From the NCBI GenBank assembly GCA_002159155.1, contig LZRQ01000196.1, positions 1-6,274 of the forward strand: a stretch of DNA of 6,274 bases, given 5' to 3'. The translations under genes and the position numbers were made by a program. The notes beneath the pieces are model-generated. The model searched no databases and was not told where the DNA came from. It saw only the letters and a list, made by a program, of their open reading frames with translations. Shown in pieces: positions 1 to 5,852 of this stretch. Each line of letters opens with the position of its first letter. Positions within the stretch are counted from its first letter, which is position 1. The stretch comes from Firmicutes bacterium ZCTH02-B6. Its GTDB lineage: Bacteria; Bacillota; Limnochordia; Limnochordales; ZCTH02-B6.

Positions 1-815
1 CCCCGCCACTGCGAGTGGGCCCCGGGACCGAGGCCAAGCCACTCGCCGTTGAGCCAGTAAATGCGGTTGTGCTGCGACGCGTACCCTGGCCGCGCCCAGT
101 TTGAGATCTCGTAATGCTCGTAGCCGGCCTTGCCCAAAGCGTCGATGGCGTGCCGGAACATGGCCAGCTCCGCCTCCTCGCCGGGCAGTTGCAGGGCATT
201 TTGGGCGTACAGCTCGCCGAAAGGCGTGCCTTCCTCGATGATGAGGCTATAGCAGGAAATGTGTTCCGGATTCCAGGCGATGATCTCCCGGAGCGTCCGC
301 CGCCAGTCGTCCAAGTCTTGCCCGGGCAAGGCAAACATGAGGTCGATGTTGATGTTGGCAAATCCCCGTAGGCGGGCGCGCTCGTAACAGTCGGCCGCGT
401 GCCGAGCGGTGTGGATGCGCCCGAGGCGCACCAGCAGCTGGTCGTTGAGGCTTTGCACGCCAAGACTGATGCGGTTGGCCCCGCCTGCTAACAGGGCGTC
501 TAGGCGCGCGTCCGTCAGCGTGCCTGGGTTGGCTTCCACTGTGACCTCGGCGCCGGGTCGAAGCCGCAGCGGTGCCAGGGCGGCAAAGAGACGCTCCAGC
601 TGAGCGGGACCAAGGGCGGTCGGCGTCCCGCCGCCGATATAGAGGGTGTCAAACTCTACCCCAGAGACATCGTCCCGGGCCGCGTACAGCGCCGCCTCCC
701 GCGCCAGAGCTTCGAGATACGCGTCGACCCCGCCCTCGCGCAGCAGGTACGTGTTGAAGTCGCAGTAGTGGCACCGCTTTTCGCAAAACGGGACGTGAAC
801 ATACAAGCCCCGCAT
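1..815 (-). CDS. hemW: HemW-type radical SAM heme chaperone, 3' end missing
   Basis: HemW is a cytoplasmic radical-SAM protein, long annotated as oxygen-independent coproporphyrinogen III oxidase-like. It is now thought to bind heme and hand it to respiratory enzymes. The frame is open from an ATG at 815 to the left edge, giving 271 residues of a family that usually has about 370-400. Cys11, Cys15 and Cys18 form the CX3CX2C cluster motif, followed by Asp19-Phe20, where true HemN has a further Cys nearby. Other family landmarks are GGGTP (61-65), VEANPGT (93-99), LGVQS (118-122), a FALPGQ segment (161-166), EISNWA (236-241), the HNxxYW signature (249-254) and GLGPGAHS (261-268). No frameshift is seen. 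The start lies 2 nt after the lepA stop, with only a weak GGAT-like ribosome site, so translation is probably coupled to lepA. The C-terminal HemW domain lies outside the window. HemW rather than HemN is inferred from the Asp after the third Cys and from the HNxxYW motif. Confidence 0.95.
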   Translation of the reverse strand, partial: MRGLYVHVPFCEKRCHYCDFNTYLLREGGVDAYLEALAREAALYAARDDVSGVEFDTLYIGGGTPTALGPAQLERLFAALAPLRLRPGAEVTVEANPGTLTDARLDALLAGGANRISLGVQSLNDQLLVRLGRIHTARHAADCYERARLRGFANINIDLMFALPGQDLDDWRRTLREIIAWNPEHISCYSLIIEEGTPFGELYAQNALQLPGEEAELAMFRHAIDALGKAGYEHYEISNWARPGYASQHNRIYWLNGEWLGLGPGAHSQWR

Positions 816-817
816 GC

Positions 818-2614
818 TCAGTCGATCCGCAGCACGGCCATAAAGGCCTCCTGCGGCACCTCCACCCGGCCCAGCTGTTTCATGCGCTTCTTGCCTTCCT
901 TTTGCTTTTCCAAAAGCTTGCGCTTGCGGGTGACGTCGCCGCCGTAGCATTTGGCTAGGACGTCCTTGCGCAGGGCTTTGACGGTTTCGCGAGCGATGAC
1001 CTTGCGGCCGATGGCGGCCTGGATCGGCACCTCGAACAGCTGGCGCGGGATGACTTCCCTCAGCTTCTCCACAAGCTGCCGCCCGCGCGCGTACGCCTTG
1101 TCCCGGTGTACAATGCAGGACAACGCATCCACGGGATCGCCGAGGAGAAGGATGTCCATCTTGACGAGATCGCTTTCACGATAGCCGATGAGCTCGTAGT
1201 CCAGTGACGCGTACCCCCGGCTACGCGTCTTGAGCCGGTCAAAGAAGTCCAGCAAAATTTCGCTCAACGGCAGCTCATAGATGAGCTGGACCCGCTCGGG
1301 CGTCGTATACTCCATGTTGATGAAGGTGCCGCGCCGTTCCTGGCACAGCTCCATCAGCGCGCCCACGTACTCGGCCGGCGTCATGATGGTCGCCCGCACG
1401 TAGGGCTCCTGCACGTGATCGATGTACTGGGGCTCTGGGAACTTGGCTGGGTTGTCCACCTCCACGACCTCACCGTTGGTCAGCACGACCCGGTAGACGA
1501 CGCTGGGCGCGGTCGTGATGAGGTTAAGCCCGAACTCGCGCTCGAGCCGCTCCTGGACGATTTCCATGTGCAACAGACCGAGGAACCCGCAGCGGAAACC
1601 GAAGCCCAAGGCATTGGAAGTCTCAGCCTCAAACGTCAGCGCCGCGTCGTTGAGCTGCAGCTTCTCCAACGCCTCCCGCAAATCGGCGAACTCCTCGTTT
1701 TCTACCGGGTACAACCCACAGAACACCATCGGTTTCACCGGACGATACCCGGGCAGAGGCTCGGCGGCCGGCCGATCGGCCTCGGTAATCGTGTCGCCAA
1801 TGCGGGTATCCCGCACGTTGCGGATGGTAGCCGTGAGAAACCCGACCTCGCCCGCCGTGAGCTGGGACACCGGGTGCGCTTCGGGGCGGAACACCCCCAC
1901 CTCGTCGACTTCAAAGGTCTTGCCCGTGCTCATCAGCTTGATCCGCATGCCCGGCCGCACGGTGCCGTCGACGATGCGCACGTAAGCGACGACCCCACGG
2001 TAGGCGTCAAAGTGGGAGTCAAAAATCAGGGCCCGCAGCGGCGACTCCGGATCGCCCTTGGGCGGCGGGATGCGCTGGATGATGGCTTCCAGGATCTCGT
2101 CGACGCCCTGCCCCGTCTTGGCGCTGGCTAGGATGGCGGTGGAAGGGTCAAGACCGATGACCTCTTGGATTTCCCGCAGCACCCGTTCAGGCTCCGCGTT
2201 GGGCAAATCGATTTTGTTGACCACCGGGATGATCTCGAGATCGTGCTCCAGGGCCAAGTAGCAGTTGGCCAGCGTCTGCGCTTCGACGCCCTGGGTAGCG
2301 TCGACCAGGAGAAGCGCGCCATCGCACGCCGCCAGGCTGCGGGAAACCTCGTAGGAAAAGTCCACGTGGCCCGGGGTGTCAATCAGGTTGAGAACGTACT
2401 CCTCGCCGTCGCGCGCCCGGTACGGCAGGCGGACGGCCGTGAGCTTGATGGTGATGCCTCGCTCCCGCTCGAGATCCATGGAATCCAGGATCTGCTCCTT
2501 CATCTCCCGCTGGGACAAGGCGCCCGTCCGCTCCAGGAGCCGATCCGCCAAGGTCGATTTGCCGTGATCAATGTGGGCGATGATGCAGAAGTTGCGTATC
2601 CGCCGCTGATGCAT
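818..2614 (-). CDS. lepA: Elongation factor 4 (LepA), complete
   Basis: LepA is a ribosome-associated GTPase related to EF-G. It is proposed to back-translocate stalled ribosomes or to assist initiation and 30S maturation. The 598-residue length is typical. G motifs are all intact: AHIDHGKST (13-21), RGITI (52-56), DTPGH (79-83), NKID (133-136) and SAKTG (164-168). EF-G-like domains II and III and the GFRCGFLGLLHMEI segment (339-352) follow. The LepA-specific basic C-terminal domain is present, with KCYGGDVTRKRKLLEKQKEGKK at 555-576. The ATG at 2614 is chosen because the protein then begins MHQRRIRNF, like other LepA proteins. A GTG at 2659 would add 15 residues, but they do not resemble LepA and would put the promoter inside the gene. 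No Shine-Dalgarno is seen, and a -10 box ends 6 nt before the ATG, so a leaderless mRNA is likely. It is followed directly by hemW, a pairing also found in Bacillus. Confidence 0.98.
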   Translation of the reverse strand: MHQRRIRNFCIIAHIDHGKSTLADRLLERTGALSQREMKEQILDSMDLERERGITIKLTAVRLPYRARDGEEYVLNLIDTPGHVDFSYEVSRSLAACDGALLLVDATQGVEAQTLANCYLALEHDLEIIPVVNKIDLPNAEPERVLREIQEVIGLDPSTAILASAKTGQGVDEILEAIIQRIPPPKGDPESPLRALIFDSHFDAYRGVVAYVRIVDGTVRPGMRIKLMSTGKTFEVDEVGVFRPEAHPVSQLTAGEVGFLTATIRNVRDTRIGDTITEADRPAAEPLPGYRPVKPMVFCGLYPVENEEFADLREALEKLQLNDAALTFEAETSNALGFGFRCGFLGLLHMEIVQERLEREFGLNLITTAPSVVYRVVLTNGEVVEVDNPAKFPEPQYIDHVQEPYVRATIMTPAEYVGALMELCQERRGTFINMEYTTPERVQLIYELPLSEILLDFFDRLKTRSRGYASLDYELIGYRESDLVKMDILLLGDPVDALSCIVHRDKAYARGRQLVEKLREVIPRQLFEVPIQAAIGRKVIARETVKALRKDVLAKCYGGDVTRKRKLLEKQKEGKKRMKQLGRVEVPQEAFMAVLRID

Positions 2615-2620
2615 GGCCCC

Positions 2621-2629
2621 ATTATAGCA
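2621..2629 (-). promoter_or_regulatory. Extended -10 promoter of lepA-hemW (predicted leaderless start)
   Basis: Read on the minus strand, the sequence is TGCTATAAT: a perfect TATAAT -10 box preceded by the TGn extension, inside a short AT-rich island in GC-rich DNA. No good -35 box is seen; the hexamer at 17-bp spacing is GGTGTG. Extended -10 promoters can work without a -35 box. Counting the last T as -7, position +1 falls on 2614, the A of the lepA ATG. The promoter would therefore give an mRNA with no 5' leader. Confidence 0.7.
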
Positions 2630-2694
2630 AAAATATCGTGGAGCACACCAGGAACCCACGTCGCCGGAGCGAAGCTCTCGTCTTTGGTTGCTGT

Positions 2695-2699
2695 GGAGG
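2695..2699 (+). promoter_or_regulatory. Ribosome binding site of murJ
   Basis: GGAGG lies 7 nt before the ATG at 2707. This strong, well-spaced Shine-Dalgarno decides the murJ start against the in-frame GTG at 2638. It contrasts with lepA across the same gap, which has no such site. I see no convincing promoter for murJ in the 92-bp gap. Confidence 0.85.
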
Positions 2700-2706
2700 A
2701 AAGCGC

Positions 2707-4278
2707 ATGTCCAGTTCCCGCACCGTCGCCCGTAACGCCGGCATCGTCATGCTCCTCATCCTCATCTCGCGCCTGCTGGGATTCATCCGCGAGCGGGCCA
2801 TCGCCGACGTCTTCGGCCTGTCGTGGGAAACCGACGCCTTCCGTGCCGCATTCAACATCCCGGATTTGATGTACTTCCTCCTGGTCGGCGGCGCGATCAG
2901 TTCGGCGTTTATCCCGGTCTTCAGCAGCTACCTCGCCCGGGGCCAAGAGGACGACGCGTGGCGCATGGCCGCAACGTTCATCACCCTGGTCAGCGGCGGC
3001 CTCATACTGTTGACTGTGCTGGGCGTCATCTTTTCGCCGTGGCTGGCGCCCGTGGTGGCGCCGGGTTTCACCGGTGCGCAACGGGACCTGTTGGTCGTGC
3101 TCATGCGGGTCATGTTCCCGGCGGTGCTCTTCACGGCGCTGGCAGGCGTCGGGATGGGCGTCCACAACGCATACCAGCGCTTTGCGGTGCCCCTGCTGGG
3201 GCCCATCGTTTACAACATCGCGATCACCGTGGGGGCATACCTCCTCGGGCCGGTGATGGGCATCATGGGGATGGCGGTGGGCACAGTGGCCGGCGCCGTG
3301 GGCAACTTCTTGATCCAGGCGCCATTCGTCGCCCGCAGCGCCCGCCGGTTTCCGTGGAGGATCCAGCTGCGCCATCCTGGCCTTTTGAAAGTGGTCCGGC
3401 TGATGATCCCGACCATCATCGGGCTCTCAATCGTGCAGCTCAACACCATCATCCTCACGGCGCTGGCCTCCACCTTGGCGGAAGGCCACATCACGGCCCT
3501 CAACCTCGCCAACCGCCTCATCCAGCTGCCGCTGGGGGTATTCGGCATGGGCATGTCCATGGTGATTTTCCCGGTCATGGCGCGCCTAGCGGCCCTCGGG
3601 GACTGGCAGGAATTCAGCCGGACCTTGGGCACGGGCCTCCGCACGGTGCTCTTCGTGACGGTGCCCTCCGCGGCGGGGCTCGTAGCCTTGGGCGAGCCTA
3701 TCGTGCGCCTCCTGTTTGAGGTGGGTGCCTTCGGGCCCGAGGACACCGCGACGACGGCCTACGCCCTCTGGTTTTTCGGCGCCGGCGTCTTTGCCCTCTC
3801 CACGGTCCAGGTGCTGACCCGCGCCTTTTATTCGCTGCAGGACACGGTGACACCGGTGAAGATCGGCTTGTTGACCGTCGTGACCAACACGGGCCTCAGC
3901 CTGGCGCTCCTGCGCTGGACGAACCTGCTCCACGGCGGTTTGGCGCTGGCTTTCTCCGCCGCCGCCATCGTGCAGATGAGCGCCCAGCTTGCATTGCTGC
4001 GGCCTAAACTCGGCCGCCGGCTGGACCTGCGGGCCCTTGCGTCCACGTTTGGGCGGGCGGCCTTGGGCTCCGCCGTCATGTTCCCGGCAGCCAGGGCGGC
4101 TGCCAACCTGGCCGGCACCCGGGTGGATCTGGCTCTGACCAGTGGCCGGCTGGTGCAAGTGCTCGCCGGCATGGCGGCCGGGGTCCTCGTATACGGGCTC
4201 GTGGCTGTGCTCCTGCGCATGGAGGAGCTGCAGCTGGTGCTGGCTGCGTTTCGCCGCATGGCCCGCCGCTCGTCCTAG
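2707..4278 (+). CDS. murJ: Lipid II flippase MurJ (MviN family), complete
   Basis: MurJ is a cytoplasmic-membrane protein of the MOP superfamily that flips lipid II to the outer face for peptidoglycan synthesis. The 523-residue protein is hydrophobic throughout, consistent with the family's 14 membrane helices. The N-terminal signature SRLLGFIRE (21-29) aligns with E. coli SRVLGFARD, so Arg22 and Arg28 match E. coli Arg18 and Arg24. Asp43 in TDAF matches Asp39, and Arg270 in NRLIQLPLGVFG matches E. coli Arg270. E. coli Arg52 aligns with Tyr56 here. Another MviN signature, TRAFYSLQDTVTPVKI, lies at 371-386. The protein ends in a short basic tail. The ATG at 2707 has a GGAGG site and gives the usual N-terminus. 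murJ is read away from lepA and towards spoIIP, with which it shares its stop. It stands alone on its strand. A MurJ paralogue or another MOP flippase is possible, but the conserved charged residues favour MurJ. Confidence 0.95.
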   Translation: MSSSRTVARNAGIVMLLILISRLLGFIRERAIADVFGLSWETDAFRAAFNIPDLMYFLLVGGAISSAFIPVFSSYLARGQEDDAWRMAATFITLVSGGLILLTVLGVIFSPWLAPVVAPGFTGAQRDLLVVLMRVMFPAVLFTALAGVGMGVHNAYQRFAVPLLGPIVYNIAITVGAYLLGPVMGIMGMAVGTVAGAVGNFLIQAPFVARSARRFPWRIQLRHPGLLKVVRLMIPTIIGLSIVQLNTIILTALASTLAEGHITALNLANRLIQLPLGVFGMGMSMVIFPVMARLAALGDWQEFSRTLGTGLRTVLFVTVPSAAGLVALGEPIVRLLFEVGAFGPEDTATTAYALWFFGAGVFALSTVQVLTRAFYSLQDTVTPVKIGLLTVVTNTGLSLALLRWTNLLHGGLALAFSAAAIVQMSAQLALLRPKLGRRLDLRALASTFGRAALGSAVMFPAARAAANLAGTRVDLALTSGRLVQVLAGMAAGVLVYGLVAVLLRMEELQLVLAAFRRMARRSS

Positions 4279-5741
4279 CGGACCCCACCGGTGCCGGCGT
4301 CCGCATCGCTCCCTATAATTTCCGCCAGCATTTCCGCCAGTACGTCGGCCAATAGCTCCGCCGTTCTCAACGCCTCATCCAGGTGGTTGTCGTAAGATCC
4401 GACCTCCACCAGCACCGCCCGCGGGTGAAGGTCCTGGTTAAGGCGGGAATCCGGCCGCTCGATGACCCGCCGGAACACGCCCGGCCAGCGGGCTTGAATG
4501 CGCGCGGCCAACTGCTGTGCAAAAGCGAGGTTGGCTCGCCAGCCCGGGTGCATCGCGGCATTGGTCCCGACCACCAGCGCCACCTGGGCGACCGGTTGCC
4601 CGGCCACCGTCGCGACCAAGCCCTCGGGGGCGTCCCGGTGGACGTCCAACACGATCTCAACGTTGGGATTGCGGGCCAGCACCTGCTGGACGGTGTCGCG
4701 CGCTTCAATGTACGCCCTGGGGTGCGAAGGCCAGTCGTGAATGTCGAGCGCGTGACAAACCGGAATCCCGTACACTTCCTCCAGGCGACGCCGCAGCGCT
4801 CTTCCGACCTCGACGATCCCCGTCTCGGTCGTGTTCCAAATGTGATAAGCGTCAGCGCGGGCCGGGGCAAACGACCCGGTGCGGTACGTTTCCGACGTGT
4901 GAGTGTGGTAGATCAGGATCCGGCACCCCTCGCCCCACTGCACGGCGCGCAGGCGCTCCCGCCAGTCAAGCGGAACAGCTGGTTCAGCGAAGGCACTCCG
5001 ATCCTCGGGCTGCACCGGCCCCGGCGCGTGAGGGCCCGGGGCTGGTCCGGCAGGGCCAGGGGGAGGCGCCTGCGGCGCGGGAGTCGCCTCCGGGGGCAAA
5101 GGCGGCGCAGGCCCTTCCGGTCCGGGCACCGGCGGCGGCCGCACCAAGGATTCGGGCTCGCGCAGCCGGACCGACGAGTCGGCCGCATCCCGCGCGACAA
5201 TGACTAGGGGGTCACCCGCGTCCACGAGGTTCATCTGCGGTTGGCCCGGCCCGGACGGCTGTCCAAGGCCTCGCCGCTGCTCCTGGCTGTACATGGCGAA
5301 CCCCGGGATGGCGGCTTCCAGTAGCGTCTGCGGGCTTCCCAAATCGTAGCGGGTCAAAGCATAAACCAGCGCCCGCACCTCCCGCCGCCAATCGGGCGGC
5401 GGCGGGGGCTCGAGGCCTGTCTCCCACACCGTCATGGGTAGCCCTTGCCGCAGGGCGGCTTCTCCCAGTCGCCCCTGTGCCTCGGCCCAGTCAACCAAGT
5501 TCGGAAGCAGCTGACCCGCCCCCGCGGCTGCCCCCTTCCACACGCTGGTGATCGTGTCCGCGAGCCGCGCCCATGCGCCCGGGTAGGCACGATTCACCGC
5601 CAGCAGTCCCGTGCCCGCAGCGAGTACTAGCCAAAACGCCAGCACCTGGCGGGCGGGCGGGGACAAGACGCGTCGGGCTATCCGCCCCAGCCGCAGCAAC
5701 CGCAGGCGCAACCGGAGCCACGTCCACCGGAAAAGAACCAC
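4275..5741 (-). CDS. spoIIP: Stage II sporulation protein P, complete
   Basis: SpoIIP is a membrane-anchored amidase and endopeptidase made in the mother cell. With SpoIID and SpoIIM it thins septal peptidoglycan so that the forespore can be engulfed. This 488-residue protein has a basic N-terminus and one membrane segment (about 32-49). An extracellular region (about 55-190) follows, then a Pro/Ala/Gly linker (about 195-245) and the C-terminal hydrolase domain (about 260-475). Catalytic-domain landmarks are LIYHTHTSETY (276-286, with His279, His281 and Glu284), NTTETGIVEVG (303-313), VLDVHRD (364-370, with His368) and VLVEVGSYDNHLDEA (443-457, with Glu446). By analogy with zinc-dependent Amidase_3-like enzymes, these His and Glu residues are the likely metal and catalytic residues. 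The GTG at 5741 is the first start codon after an in-frame stop and has AAAGGA 9 nt upstream. The protein is longer than B. subtilis SpoIIP (about 400 residues), partly because of the linker. A sigma-E-like promoter precedes it. Confidence 0.95.
   Translation of the reverse strand: MVLFRWTWLRLRLRLLRLGRIARRVLSPPARQVLAFWLVLAAGTGLLAVNRAYPGAWARLADTITSVWKGAAAGAGQLLPNLVDWAEAQGRLGEAALRQGLPMTVWETGLEPPPPPDWRREVRALVYALTRYDLGSPQTLLEAAIPGFAMYSQEQRRGLGQPSGPGQPQMNLVDAGDPLVIVARDAADSSVRLREPESLVRPPPVPGPEGPAPPLPPEATPAPQAPPPGPAGPAPGPHAPGPVQPEDRSAFAEPAVPLDWRERLRAVQWGEGCRILIYHTHTSETYRTGSFAPARADAYHIWNTTETGIVEVGRALRRRLEEVYGIPVCHALDIHDWPSHPRAYIEARDTVQQVLARNPNVEIVLDVHRDAPEGLVATVAGQPVAQVALVVGTNAAMHPGWRANLAFAQQLAARIQARWPGVFRRVIERPDSRLNQDLHPRAVLVEVGSYDNHLDEALRTAELLADVLAEMLAEIIGSDADAGTGGVR
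4278..4304. repeat. Inverted repeat at the murJ/spoIIP junction (weak terminator candidate)
   Basis: GCGGAC (4278-4283) and GTCCGC (4299-4304) are perfect 6-bp complements around a 15-nt GC-rich loop. The repeat begins at the murJ stop codon and lies inside the last codons of spoIIP. It is the only hairpin I see that could slow transcription leaving murJ. No T-run follows on either strand, so it is not a standard intrinsic terminator and may be chance in GC-rich DNA. Confidence 0.25.
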
Positions 5742-5750
5742 GGCGACCCA

Positions 5751-5756
5751 TCCTTT
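5751..5756 (-). promoter_or_regulatory. Ribosome binding site of spoIIP
   Basis: On the minus strand AAAGGA lies 9 nt before the GTG start at 5741. It supports GTG as the initiator. An ATG overlapping this site is in another frame. The site begins almost at the predicted sigma-E transcription start, so the leader would be only about 16-18 nt. Confidence 0.7.
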
Positions 5757-5764
5757 CCATCGTC

Positions 5765-5794
5765 AATGTATGGGACGACCTGGGGCGGATATGC
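5765..5794 (-). promoter_or_regulatory. Sigma-E-type sporulation promoter of spoIIP
   Basis: On the minus strand a -35-like GCATATC (5794-5788) is followed after 15 bp by CATACATT (5772-5765). The B. subtilis sigma-E consensus is about KMATATT, 14-15 bp, CATACAHT. The -10 matches at all eight positions, the -35 at six of seven, and the spacing fits. Transcription should start near 5757-5759, just upstream of the spoIIP ribosome site. In B. subtilis spoIIP is transcribed by sigma-E in the mother cell, so both sequence and context agree. No sigma-A-like promoter is evident for this gene. Confidence 0.75.
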
Positions 5795-5805
5795 CGCCGC
5801 ATACC
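5787..5805. repeat. Imperfect inverted repeat between spoIIP and the divergent gene
   Basis: TATGC (5790-5794) and GCATA (5799-5803) form a perfect 5-bp dyad around CGCC. Flanking G and C bases can extend it if the A at 5789 is bulged. It covers the spoIIP -35 element and lies upstream of the divergent gene, where an operator could act on both. The arms are short, so it may be coincidence. Confidence 0.2.
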
Positions 5806-5835
5806 ATCGCGCTGCGGCCCGTATTGTTAGCCAAT

Positions 5836-5843
5836 GAAGGGGG
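5836..5843 (+). promoter_or_regulatory. Ribosome binding site of the substrate-binding-protein-like gene
   Basis: GAAGGGGG ends 9 nt before the GTG at 5853. It supports that start, the first possible one after the in-frame TGA at 5835-5837. The ATG at 5834 is in another frame that stops after about 40 codons. No promoter with two good boxes is seen for this gene; TATTGT at 5822-5827 is a possible -10, but its -35 region is poor. Confidence 0.6.
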
Positions 5844-5852
5844 CGGAAGACG

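Noticed and set aside
1415..2131. 238-codon plus-strand open frame opposite lepA
   Set aside because: It lies wholly antisense to an intact lepA, has no family resemblance and is explained by GC-rich codon bias.
2615..2659. 15-residue N-terminal extension of LepA from a GTG at 2659
   Set aside because: The added residues do not resemble LepA, and the frame would run through the strong -10 box.
2666..2678. Short GAGC-GAA-GCTC hairpin before murJ
   Set aside because: The stem is only 4-5 bp with no associated motif; this is expected by chance in GC-rich DNA.
2638..2706. 23-residue N-terminal extension of MurJ from a GTG at 2638
   Set aside because: The ATG at 2707 has a GGAGG site 7 nt upstream and gives the normal family N-terminus; the extension is polar and basic, unlike MurJ.
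2500..3375. 291-codon minus-strand open frame across lepA and murJ
   Set aside because: It is antisense to murJ and overlaps the lepA start. Its composition (many His, Arg, Asp, Gln) is typical of a shadow frame.
2823..3719. 298-codon plus-strand open frame inside murJ
   Set aside because: It is an out-of-frame shadow of murJ, rich in Gly, His, Pro and Arg, with no ribosome site or recognisable domain.
4314..4319. TATAAT on the plus strand inside the 3' end of spoIIP
   Set aside because: There is no -35 box or TG extension, and it would drive only antisense RNA into spoIIP. It encodes ordinary SpoIIP residues (Ile-Ile-Gly region).
4383..5207. 274-codon plus-strand open frame opposite spoIIP
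   Set aside because: It is antisense to the conserved SpoIIP catalytic domain and has no recognisable domain.
5800..5807. CATACCAT on the plus strand as a sigma-E -10 for the divergent gene
   Set aside because: It has one mismatch, and the -35 region 14-15 bp upstream (about 5779-5785) is CCTGGGG-like, with no resemblance to the consensus.
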